A stretch of 64,000 nucleotides of DNA, taken from the NCBI GenBank assembly GCA_003344405.1, contig NOWV01000036.1, positions 124,001-188,000 of the forward strand. Reading direction: 5' to 3'. Each line of letters begins with the position of its first letter. Within the stretch, counting starts at the first letter, position 1. Under the pieces are notes generated by a model. That model made no database searches. It had not been told where the DNA came from and saw only the letters and a program-made list of their open reading frames with translations. Below, piece after piece: positions 11,486 through 23,000 of this stretch. The translations under genes were made by a program, and so were the position numbers. This DNA comes from Trichoplax sp. H2. Lineage: Eukaryota; Placozoa; Uniplacotomia; Trichoplacea.

Positions 11486-14400
11486 ATGATGATGCTATCC
11501 TATTTGCCAAGGAATACTTGTTATACTTTTGGAGCACATAGACTACCAGGCAGATTAGTCTTACAATCGACTGCTGCTATAAATGTAAAGCCTCATGAAA
11601 AAGAGAAAATAGCTAAAGCTAAACCTTTCAGTCAAATGCCTGGACCTAAACTGTATCCCATTATAGGAAGCTTATGGACTTTTATCAAGAATAATGGTTA
11701 CTATCAGAAAAGACCTCATTTATTACATACCAAATATTGTCAAAAATACGGTCCTATTTTTAGGGATAAGATTGTTAATGTTGATATGATATTTGTATCA
11801 ACACCGGAAGATTTCGCTACCGTTTTCAAGGCAGAAGGAAAGTACCCGGATAGAGGACCAATATGGCCATGGGTCGTTTACCGCGAACAACGAAAAAAAT
11901 CCAAAGGCGTCTTAATCGGGTAATAGAGAGCGTTGCTATTAGAACTGTCCTTTCATTGAAATAAGTTGAAAGCATCTACTACATGAATGTTAATTTCCAC
12001 CGATATTTATTTTTCTAATGTAATCTTCCTTCAAGAATACGTTATATTACGCCTTTGCCTATCTTCAAGATAATAAATAACTGTACTTTAATTGAAATTG
12101 ATTAACACTTTACTAGGTAGACTATTCAATGAACCGATAAAAACATTAGTAAAGTAATACAAACATCACTAATAGTATTCAAGCTATTCTGGCGTAATCT
12201 AGAGTTCTACTTGGATAATATTACAGTGTAAAACACGTTTGAAAAGTGCACTGACAAATTATATGAAAACATGACAAAATGTCAATCTGAAGGCTTAAAA
12301 TATGCCATACTAGGTGTCTTGTCATAAATTGAATGAAATACGATAGCCTAAGATTTGAAATCTTAAATAACTATTTATAGATGCAATAGACTATCGCAAT
12401 GACCAAAAAAGGTGACAATGATTTTTGTTGATTAGTATAAATCCATTACAGAGTTTATCTGCCAGTTTTACTAAACTAAGATTACTCTATTTACTCTAAA
12501 ATAAATTAAAGTAAGGGCGAAGAATGGCGAAAATCGAGAAGTGTGATGGATAAGAAACTACTTAAAATGAAAGATGTCAGCGCCTATAGTGAAAGAATGA
12601 ATCGGGTTATCTCTAATCTAATATTGTATATAAAACGAAAACAAATAGAAGATAATCTCAACGGAGAATTAGGCAATCTGCAAGATTCATTATACAAGTG
12701 GTCATTTGAAAGTAAGATATTCCTCAACTTAATTTGTGGTAGTAGTCGAATTTTAGTTTACCTTACTATCTATTAAGTAACTATTAATTATATTTAAAAA
12801 GGCTTCGTTTAATGTAGTAGTCAATTAGCTTGCAATTATTATGATATATTATATAAATCCGCAAAAGATAACACCAGAGAAAACTATAAATGTTCCACTT
12901 GGAAGTATTCAATACTAATCTATTTCTTTTATTGAAATGATAGCCATTAATAGCGTTTTATTTAGTAAACTACTTGGAGCATTTAATGAGCCTCCTACTC
13001 CTATTGCCGAAAAATTCTATAAGAATGTCTGTAGTATGATGAATGTTACTGGTCAACTTATTTTAATGCCACCATATTACAAGTATATCAAGACGAAGCA
13101 ATGGAAAGAATATTGCGGTTACTGGGATACATTATTTGAGATTGGTGGTCAATTAATCGATGAAGAACGTAATCGATTATTATCTAGAGGATTTGATCTA
13201 TCAAGTAAGCTCGAGAATAGTCGAATGACTGAAGATATGGAATTTTTACCATATGTATTATCACGTGGAGAATTAAATGATGAAGAAATCGCTGGTAATA
13301 TTATCGAATTGATGTTAGGGGGTGTCGATACGGTAAGTAAGTTACCTTACTGCAAGTACATAGTTTAAGTGTTTTTATTTCCAGAATGAAATGTATTTTG
13401 AGATGGAAATAATGTAAATTACTAGAAATAAAGTATCATAGTCTATGTAATTCTATATCAAATCATTTTCTTATTAAATTTAATGTGGAATCATAAAAGA
13501 GAAAAACTATGGTACTTTACTTATAGTAATGAACATTATTTCTATCTAAAAAATTATAGTCGAGTTCGCTTTCTGTAGTCTATTACGATTGCGCTCTCAT
13601 AGAATATTTTTATAATATTCTACTTCAATTTTCAGTCTGCCAATACGATAATGTGGGTACTATATATTTTGGGCAAGAATCCTAATATTCAAGAAAAGTT
13701 ATATAAAGAAGTTAGCAGTGTATTGAAAGATGGGCAATTTCCTGATAGTCATAGCGTTCAGAAAATGCCTTACTTAAGAGGAGTAATTAAAGAAAGTCAA
13801 CGGTAGTGTAATAGAAGCTATTTTAATAAGACATGAGTAAACATGACTTGATTGATTAATAATATAATTAATTAATTACTACATTTGTAAATTAGATTAT
13901 ATCCTGTGCTGCTTGCAACAGCTCGTATCCTATCGCAAGATGTAGTATTAAGCGGATATCATGTTCCTGCTAAGGTAAAAATTAATTGTTTACTATTTCT
14001 TTTCGATTCATACTTGATATTTCTTAACATTGCAGTTAGAAATGATTTTATATTAATAACGGCGTATAAGCTTTGTCATAGACAAGAGTTACCACTATGA
14101 TGTTTCTGTTGTCGAGAAATGAATCTATCTTTGAAGAAGCAATAAAGGTTAAGCCCGAACGATGGATTCGATCATCGCCATCATCGCAACGTCAACGTAA
14201 TCCATTTAGTTTTATTCCTTTTGGTTTTGGGCCTAGGATGTGCATTGGAAGACGTATAGCAGAATTAGAAATGGAGTTACTAATCGCAAGGGTATTCATA
14301 TTTTTGTCTTATTACGATCTTGGTGAAATTATAATCGTTGTAAGTACTCGTTTATTCATTTATACTATTTGTAGTTAATTTCGGAATTTCGAATTAATTG

Positions 14401-14488
14401 TCGTAATGAAGAAGAAGTCGGAGTGACGTATAGATTGGTAGCATCTCCTGATCGAGATATTCGAATCGCATTCGAAGAGAGAAACTAA
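11486..14488 (+). CDS. Mitochondrial-clan cytochrome P450, copy 2 (530 aa, 7 exons)
   Basis: Coding exons: 11486-11919, 12512-12711, 12944-13332, 13636-13802, 13896-13974, 14082-14291, 14375-14488; all GT-AG. I chose the first ATG at 11486; the open frame extends two codons further upstream but without another ATG. As in copy 1, it has a mitochondrial-presequence-like N-terminus, I-helix GGVDT, K-helix ESQR, PERW and the heme loop FGFGPRMCIG with Cys477. Exon lengths equal those of copy 1 except for a slightly longer first exon and one additional codon in exon 6 (SSPSSQR versus SSSSQR). The variable N-terminal third, the region after the I-helix and the sequence TRVTTMMFLL (TRVYMMMHLA in copy 1) differ, which could alter substrate choice. 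It is probably a diverged, functional paralogue; no disabling lesion is seen. Confidence 0.93.
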
Positions 14489-15555
14489 AGCGATAATCGC
14501 AATTGAAACGATACATTCTGACTTTAACTTATGGAATTTCTAGTATAGACTGCTAACAGAAGTATTGCAAAGATATTGGCTAAGTTCTTATGTTACAATG
14601 AGACTATTAGAGCCTAATTTAAATCCTAACATGCATGTTTTAACTGCAAGTACAACAAGTTCAACTGTTATAGGCGCTATACTTATTGAAAGTGAGTAGG
14701 GTACAAGATCCATATTACATTATAATCTGCTTTATTCATTATGTAAAGTAATTAGTATTGTGATTGTAGACTATTAGCCATGTTTAGTATGATTTACGGT
14801 AGTATCTTTTTTATATTTATCTTATGATATATTTAATACCTCATATTTATAGACTGTAAGGATAGACTATACTGTATGCTAGAGTACCGATGACTATGTG
14901 CAGTAAGTCGTTGAGCTACTAATAAGGTTAGAGGTATAAATAGAATTGTAAGCCATATATTAGGATATGCTTAGTTCATTATACTTTGAGCGTTAGGAAT
15001 AATACTTACGAAAATACTGTAATCATTTCTATATTGGATTAATGATGATTTACTGTAAATATTGTGACTAATAATAAGCTGAATACAAGTAGCAAATTTG
15101 CTATAATGGATACTAGGCAGTCAATAATTATATATAATTATCGCGTATTACTAACGATGGTTTAATAACATTAAAGAACACTGACGAAAGATAAATAAAG
15201 ATAGAACAATTTATGATAAAATTAACCAACATGAGCCGCTAAAATAGGAAACGACTCCAATGTTTTATTTAGCGTTATCGCTAATCATAGTACTTTTATT
15301 GAAGCTCAGCTGGTATTTCAGATCTTGGTAATTTTATTTGCATACGAACGAGTAAGTTAGTATATCGATAAGAAGGGTGTATACAGTTACCTTTAACAAA
15401 ATCTCTTGCAGGTCGAAATTAGCGTTGCACTCTAGTCAGCATGTAATAGGTAGTATCATCTTTGCTCAAATGAATTATCTTATAACACCATTAACTGACC
15501 TTTTTATTGCATTATTTTACTCGAAATCAGACTATAGCTCATTATATCCGTTATA

Positions 15556-15807
15556 ATGTCTAATTGGGAAAATATTTGCACCGATCGTGTAGTTACTGTT
15601 AGTAAACGACCACAGTATGCTGTTACGAAGTATGACGACCAGTTGCTAGAATCGTATTTCTACTGTACGAGTGCTAATCGCCGGATTGTGTTAGTATACT
15701 GTATATTTGCACCTGTTTTGGCATTGCCACTTGTTGATAGCTTATATCATCCCAAATTGGCTTCCTTTTCAGCATACTACTGGAGCTCTTTTCAGTATTT
15801 CATGTGA
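15556..15807 (+). CDS. Hypothetical 83-aa ORF, doubtful
   Basis: An ATG-initiated open frame encodes 83 residues with a single candidate membrane segment in the middle (around IVLVYCIFAPVLALPLV) flanked by charged residues. No family, no paralogue in the window and no splice partners were found. In sequence this AT-rich an open frame of 83 codons can arise by chance, so this is only a candidate. Confidence 0.2.
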   Translation: MSNWENICTDRVVTVSKRPQYAVTKYDDQLLESYFYCTSANRRIVLVYCIFAPVLALPLVDSLYHPKLASFSAYYWSSFQYFM

Positions 15808-16100
15808 GCAATACAGTATATATAGAACAGTTGCTGATAGTTAATACAATTAACCTTCAAGAAAGTTTAGTGTGAAAGATGTAGAAAGACCTACGTTAAC
15901 CAGCAAAAATTAATGGTAAAATTATTATGACTTAAAGAACGACTACATCTAGTTCCATCGCAATGCTCACGTTAACTGACTTGCATTTTCACGTTTAAGC
16001 TTTGCTACGGTTGCAAGATTATCGACAGTTTTATTATTAATTGTAGTATTTTTACTTGGCAGCATTCGTAGGCCAAGGTAAGCAAGTTAGTAAATGAATA

Positions 16101-16211
16101 TTAGCAACATGTATCGTAGAGACTTAGCTGACGAATGGAAATTGAATCTACGTTTGCACATGCAATAACAAGCCCTGCTACAGCAAGATAGATAGTCGCT
16201 AGTTTCATCAT
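16101..16211 (-). CDS. Candidate small secreted peptide (36 aa), doubtful
   Basis: On the minus strand, tandem ATGs open a 36-codon frame. It starts with a classical signal-peptide pattern (MMKLATIYLAVAGLVIACA) and ends in DTCC. The surrounding sequence is a tandem duplicate of about 16010-16085 (shared TTGGCAGCAT-CGTA--CCAAGGT-AGCAAGTTA on the plus strand). In the other copy the ATGs have become AAT and the frame is lost. Either this is a young or decaying secreted-peptide gene or a chance hydrophobic ORF. Confidence 0.25.
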   Translation of the reverse strand: MMKLATIYLAVAGLVIACANVDSISIRQLSLYDTCC

Positions 16212-16987
16212 TGTTTACTTTACTTGTCAGCATACGTATTCCAAGGTGAGCAAGTTAATAAAAGAACCATGAAGAACATCTATTGCACAGATTGATCTGA
16301 TTATAAATAAAGATTAAATCTAAAAGCATATCTTGCTTAAACTCCTGTACCAAGTTACGCCTAGAACTCTAGTAGAACTAGATCAAAACAGTCGTTGTGG
16401 AAAGTAGAGTTGATTAATATCATCGAAGATGGCGAAACGTGCTCCAAAATAATTAGCAAACTATTCTGTAGCCCTTCAGCTCGTTATTCTGACATTAACT
16501 TGCTTGCAATTTTGAAGACGGGCTGACTATTGCTATAGCAACCAGAGAACGCCCTGGGGGTCTCCTCCCTCCATTAGTCCTCATGCCAGTATAGCGGACA
16601 GACAGAACCATTGTAGACGTGGAGTAAGGATCTATTACCTAGGAGAAGCCTACTGTCTACGAAACAGAGTAATTTTCTTGATATATTGATATGAATAAGG
16701 CCGATTAAAATGATCAACGGTCAGAATATGGAAACATCTTGCACCGTCAAGAAAGGTACAGAATTAATTCAACAATCAACAATGAATCAGTGCATCGGTT
16801 CATTTTGTTAACTATAAACACCCAGTCTATTGAGTATATTGTTTACACTGAATCAAACAGGATACTGGCTACTGTATCGGCAGTTGGTCTCACCTAGTTT
16901 TACGAGGTAATCGACATTGGCATGCCAAACTCCTTCGCTATCCCTTTTTCCAAGCATCGGTTAACGCTAGGATAGTCTGGAAGGAAA

Positions 16988-17147
16988 ATGAGAGTAGAAG
17001 TACAAATGATGCTACTGGTCTTAGCTGTACCAGCACAGTATTATTTAGCATCAGTGTCATCCAATGACCGCAGCTATTACACCAAGAGGTAAGAAATAGT
17101 CGTGTCCTTCAGTTATCTAATGTTCCTACAGGATCTTTACGGAATGA
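16988..17147 (+). CDS. Candidate two-exon secreted peptide start, doubtful
   Basis: ATG at 16988 opens a frame with a hydrophobic leader (MMLLVLAVPAQYYLA) followed by SSNDRSYYTKR, then a strong donor-like AG|GTAAGA at 17088/17089. Joining to a nearby acceptor (TTCCTACAG, about 17131) gives only four more residues and a stop, for a peptide of about 39 aa with a dibasic KR. The implied intron is only about 43 bp. The alternative is that the true next exon lies elsewhere, or that the ORF is chance. It cannot splice in frame to the YccV gene. Confidence 0.2.
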
Positions 17148-17494
17148 TCATATCACCAGCAGAAATGTAATAGTATATTCGGATAGATAGAGCCTGATTG
17201 ATACTATTAGGTTGATAAATGAAAGAGTTATTAAGCAATATCAACTAAAAGGTAACCGCATTATCTTAATGCTGGTGGAGTTTTAAGTGAATTAACGAAG
17301 ATCATAGAGAAATAGGAGGTTACCATAGTCATTAAATTAATGTACAGTAGATTGAATTAAGGTACGCTATGATTGACCAATCCCTTTCTTATTAATCAAT
17401 TTAACCAATATTGGAAACCTAACAAGTTCATTTGTAAGTTCTCGGCTGCTATACATGTAAAATACTGCAGTTCAAGAAACAAAGCCTAGTCAAG

Positions 17495-18602
17495 ATGTTG
17501 TCAATTCTCGCTGAAAGATCATCCATTAACCTGTCCAAATTAACAATGAGTATTATTATTTCTGCTAGGTTGGTGGGCAATATTCAAAATTGGTATTCGT
17601 CTTACTTTAACTTGACAACATGGAAATGGTGGTTAGATTCGTTGATGTTAGATGCTCTAGAAATTGAAGAAGGCTTTTGTCCCGCTGTGGAAGTTGAAAA
17701 GTTTCGCAGTGGTGACGAAAATTTTGCTAAATCAACTATACCAAGAACGCCACGTCCACCTCACGTTCGATATCGCATTGGCCAAGTTATACGACATCGC
17801 CAATGGGGCTATCGTGGTGTTATTGTAGGATGGGATCCTGTCGCAAAAGCACCAAAGGAATGGCTCGATCATATGCATCCGGCAGATAAACCAGTTCGTT
17901 GATATTGAATTATGCAATGTTTTCATGTCGCAATTACGCATTGTCTACTGCACACTATACTGTGAATCGCATTTCAATTTGTTCCTAAGCACTGAACGTA
18001 ATCTTTACTCGATAAAAGTCATATTACTATATCCATACTATACAATAGTAGTTCATTAATCCATGCTTGGTAATATTGACATTTATTGTTTATCATCGCA
18101 ACTTAGACTACTTTTAAGTCGAATAGATAGGCTGCAGACTCTTCTGAGTATTGAGCCTTACATAGTTTGTTTAGCCTGAAAGTTTCAACCTTAATTTGTT
18201 TTAGCATTGGCGAAAGAAAGCGAATTATCTCGTTCTAGTCGATACTAGAGACCGTCTAACTCCTCAGAGTACCTACGTTGCTGAAGAAAATATTGAAATT
18301 TTGACCAATCGAAAGGTAATTCTACAATTTTAATTGAATAGTCGTGCTGTATAAATCCACGTAATGTAAATTCTCATGACTATGCGGCGAATAGCTTAAG
18401 CCATGGTTCATAATGCACTATCCGGTATTATTGGTCAATCCATTTTGCCATGGCTATAAATCTTATATACTAAATATAGAGTAACTGTATCTTTTCCTCG
18501 ATATAGATAATTCATCCAAAAGTAGGAGATCACTTCGAAGAATTTGATAATAGCCGATATATTCCCAGACCATGGCTGCGGAAAGTATATCCAGATGACT
18601 GA
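17495..18602 (+). CDS. YccV/HspQ-like (hemimethylated-DNA-binding-fold) domain protein, 201 aa, 3 exons
   Basis: Coding exons: 17495-17893, 18205-18315, 18507-18602; the phase-0 junctions restore a continuous domain. Residues from about 91 to the end match the YccV-like domain: VRYRIGQVIRHRQWGYRGVI, GWDP, DKP|HWRKKANYLVLVDTRDR, TPQSTYVAEENIEI, and a C-terminal HPKVGDHFEEFD. In bacteria this fold is HspQ/YccV, a heat-shock and protease-specificity factor. In animals it occurs in FBXO21-type F-box proteins and in short stand-alone proteins. No F-box is seen, and the 90-residue N-terminus holds a basic/hydrophobic stretch with several Trp that could be an organelle presequence or membrane anchor. 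It is therefore probably a stand-alone YccV protein; a role in protein quality control is inference only. It converges on MMS22L across about 1.4 kb. Confidence 0.85.
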
Positions 18603-20049
18603 TCAGTATTTTCTAGACTTCAAATAGTTTACTCAAAAATGACTAGATAAACATTTAAAGACTAAATTAAGTTTGCCCGTGAGAAGAAATAACTCACTAT
18701 TGTAATGATATATTTGGGTAATGCCTAAACAATATCCTCGAGTGTAATTTGGGTTAAAAACAGTGGGAATGATGTATTATCGATTGGCTGTCCAGAAATC
18801 TATATATTATCACATGATATCTTTAGTAATAAATTGGAATTATGGGCAAGATGAATCACTCGCTCAATATGCTACTAATATAATAATGCTTGACAGTATC
18901 TGGAAGGATACTGATGTATTGCGTAATTTATTTTTAAAATGATTAATGCCATATATTTGATTTCAGGAAATACATCTTAATAAGATCTTCAATTCAAAAT
19001 TAAAATACTCCATTTATAATGTATATGTAGCTTTATTATAAATATACGTGAGTGTAAATTAAATTTCACTTTCAAAATGCAATTTCAAATTTTGTTCAAG
19101 ATACATGTCGGTATATTACATTGCAGGTAGTGTACACTGTACACTAATTTATTATCTTATTAATCAATCAAAATAAAACTTATAATGACGAACGTAGCAT
19201 ATAGCTACTTATTCACAAAAATTACAAATCCACATATCATACGTATGCCAACAGTACTGTTCAGTACAATGATCATGCCATAACAGATCGACATTAAGCA
19301 AATATATTGCAATATTCGTCTACTGATTATATAAATTTGCTGTTCTCATTGGAAGATAGAAAAATGTTTTAATTGTAAACTAATACATTTGAATCTATAA
19401 TTAGTTTAAATCTTCTAATATTGCGTAGCCTTCATTTTAACTAAATAAATATTTCATATTTTAGCGTAGGAGTTTTCTGTTGTAAAAACAAGTACAATAA
19501 ATAATTCGTAGGTAAAATAAAGGGAAGTCAAAATTAGAATAGCTAGCGATTTATACCCTACATGAACTGACTAGAACACCTGACAGTATCAACATCTAAA
19601 TAATTTCAAATTCAGAATGGTCAAATTGCTTCGCGCTTATTTTATACAAATATTCCAGGAAGTCAGTATAACCAGATCTGGTGATTAATCAAATAACCAA
19701 TAAAAGTGAAAATTACACACCTGTTCTTAATTACGCCGTTATTGCAGAAATACTGCCAAAAACATTATATAAAAATGGTACAACATGCAAAATACTTATT
19801 GTTAGGATCATACCTTAGTCCTTTATCTCTTCCAACACCTCTGTTTTGTTCAGTTTGTAGAATAATTTGTCGAATTTTTGGTAGCAAGGTAATGATCATG
19901 TCACTATCATATTTGGCGACATTACCCAAGCTTTTAAGAATCTTTACCTAAAATTTTTAGTAGTAAGGATAATAAATTTTTTAAATTTAATTTTTCAATA
20001 AAGGTGAACGAACATTCGCTAGGTGGTATTATCGAAACTTTAAAACTTT
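18603..20049. other. Convergent intergenic region
   Basis: Spacer between the 3' ends of the YccV-domain gene (plus) and MMS22L (minus). It is AT-rich with no ORF of interest; the ORF at 19706-19951 lacks domain features. It presumably holds both 3' UTRs. Confidence 0.6.
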
Positions 20050-23000
20050 CTAACGTACATTAAATTGTTTAAAGTTGGATTCGACAAAATTTTCCAAGCA
20101 TTTCTGTAGTTTGTTTCTAATAAATTTCAAAAACATAGAGTAACGTTAGCGGACATTATAGCTGAAATAGAACGAGAACAATAGCTACGATTAAATTACC
20201 TAATCTCAACTTCTTTTTCGCATGATAAATTGTTTGTTATTAACTTTATTATAGCTGTAGCTATAAACGAAATAATGATAAAATTCCCTCAGTTGGAAGT
20301 TATATAAATATATATGCATTGATTGAGGATTACTAGGGAGTTAATATCAAAAATTGTCATTATTTTCACCTAAATTTCTTATAGAAGGTGGCTCTTTCTC
20401 AGGCGAGCAAGTATCACAGGCTAACAAACATGCCATAACAGACTTGAATATATATGGCGAGTCACTACAACACACAATAAAATACGATATTAGGTTTTGC
20501 CCTTAAGCAAAGAAATTTCAGTCTATCCTTGTACCTTCGATATACTTGTATCATTAAGTATTAATAGTTCCCTTACCTGACAATATTCACTTGCGGTTTG
20601 GTATTTTCAAATACAACTTTTATGAAGTTTAAAACCTATTTAAAATGAGTACACTATAATATTACAAACTTCATAAGCGTATTGTGTTCTGACTATCAAT
20701 AGTTTCATATTACCGTAATTAAATTATCAGGGGGTTGAGGAAATACCAAAAAGTGATCACCAACTATTTCCATACAATATCGGCGAAATTGACTAGAAAG
20801 CAAAAAATTCTTAATAATACATCCAGGTACACTTAAAATAGAAAAAATATCAGTAATAGCCATGCGAAATCTGTCCTACCATTCGATTTCACAATCACTT
20901 GAAGTAAAGGTTTTTCTGATGCTGTTCTATTTATTGTTATAAAATCGTAAATTTAACATGTCGTAACGAAAAAACGAGTTATACTATGAAAACTAGTAAT
21001 TTATTCATTCACATACAATGAAAGGATGTGACGATACTGATTGTGGATTTGACAATAATACCTATAAAAAACATTGATAAATACAATTGAAGGGATAGCA
21101 ATAAAACTCTATTCAAAGTTGCTCAATTATATTATTGGCACCTGATTAAAAGAAAGAAAGTATCTAGCGAAGATTTGCTTTATTTTTCTTTTTAAGAATT
21201 CATCTTTTTTCAAATGATATAACTTGGCAAGACCATTTATAAACTTTCCATAATAAAAAAAACTGTTAACGAATAAAACACTTTTGCGATTTTAATATGG
21301 TAATTTAACGAATCTACAGCACATAAAGAACCCTTACACCAGATAGATGCTTTCTTATATTTGCTTCAATTACTGCAAAGCTGGGATTTGACTGAGCGTT
21401 CGGTAGTAGTAGCATATCAATAAGCCTCGGCAACAAGCATTGTCGTTGCGTCTACATAAATATAGGAAAGTTGGATATTAATGGTTAGACTCTTGCTACT
21501 TTTATTCATTGATATTTCCAGCGGATAAAACATTTATTTCACAAAATAATGCACTGATGTTACTACTTACTTTACTATAAATTACGTCAGGACATGATTC
21601 AACAAGGGTAGCACATATTTTATAGATTTGCCTAGGGAATGGATTGCATTAGAAAGATCAGACTAAACACTACGTTCATTATATACTCTAATAAGAAAGT
21701 TCGTACTGTATCTGCTGACGTGGTCCACTGCTAGCAATAAAGGTTTCTATATATGCTTGCAAATTGTCCGTATAAACCAATACTTTCTGACGCAGAGAGT
21801 CATATTCCGATGAACTTTGATGCTAACGCGTCATAATGACACAAATTTAGAATCATATTACTAAATCTCAAGATGAATGTATGTAAGAAATACTCGAAAT
21901 TCGTCGTTAAAAATACCAATTGATTCAGAGCTCTTCCAATATTTATTAATATGTCACATGCGAGATCAACTGCTGAATTGCTGTTTTGAATTTTCTATAA
22001 AGTGATAGCAAAACAATGTAAGTATAACCGTATATCGCAATTTCCCTACAGTCTATCGTCAACAAAAACTAATTAAACCATGCACCTGATTTGAAAGACT
22101 TTCTTTTATTTCCGGAAAATCACAAATATATCTGTAAAAAACATTTAAGATCTAAGCTCGGCATAAATTTTTTTTCTTTGGAACCGACCAAATTTAATTA
22201 TAAAGCAGAAATAAAATACCTTGTAAAATCGATAACTTGTAAATCACTTTCAGGAAGTTGGAAAGAACACCTAAACCAGGAATGAACAACTTGAGTCTGG
22301 TATTCTGCTATGAGGACTTTCTTCGCACTTGGCGATTGCAATAGATAACATAAATATCGACAAGAAGTACTGTAAAGTAAAAGAACATCAATTTATGTTA
22401 GTTAACACCAGCTCATGCAAGAAAAAAATAAGTAACCTTATTTCAATAAGTGAGAAACCTAGCTATAACGCGATCGGATAAGCCGACGTCATTGAATAAC
22501 TTTGTGAATGGCACGGAGCAAGATACGGTACTATTACAAGGCAAATAAATATATATTATATTCAACATGTTAATAATACACGCAGTAAGCATAATTTGAT
22601 TTGTGCGAGATGGACGTACTGGTCTAATGATATTAGCGAAAATTCGGCTAAAATATCCGTTAAATACGCTGGATGACTTATAGCAAGCATATCTACGCTT
22701 TTATTAAAGTAGTTTAGGACTTGAGGAAATACTTCTATCCATATCGATTCCAATACTTCTATAATGATGAAAGCATTACTATTATTAGAGGATATTAAAT
22801 TAACTACCGAACAAGAGTAGTCAATTAGTAATTGTAGATGACCTAGTACGTATTGAGATTTCTTGGAATTCATGTTATTACCCATATTTAGAAAATTTCT
22901 GTTAAATAATACATTAATTAATTCAACAGCATAACTTTGTTTTAGGTACGATGATTACTCCAAAGTAGTTCAAATTTACTTCGTTACCTGACGGAAGAAA

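Larger units (their letters stand above)
14489..17494. other. Intergenic region with a few doubtful small ORFs
   Basis: No recognised gene. An 83-codon ORF at 15556-15807 has one hydrophobic stretch (IVLVYCIFAPVLALPLV). A decayed tandem duplication at about 16010-16270 carries a signal-peptide-like ORF on the minus strand. A GC-richer island of about 120 bp lies near 16540-16660, and a possible secreted-peptide start is at 16988. None is supported by a domain. Confidence 0.5.

Noticed and set aside
20822-20880. Continuation NGRTDFAWLLLIFF as MMS22L coding sequence
   Set aside because: Its phase does not match the next exon and it hits a stop; the 23-nt exon at 20899-20921 gives perfect phase on both sides.
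22201-22291. Intron of 25 bp inside MMS22L between HSWF and the following segment
   Set aside because: Too short to splice; reading straight through preserves frame and family similarity (SWFRCSFQL), so it is one exon.
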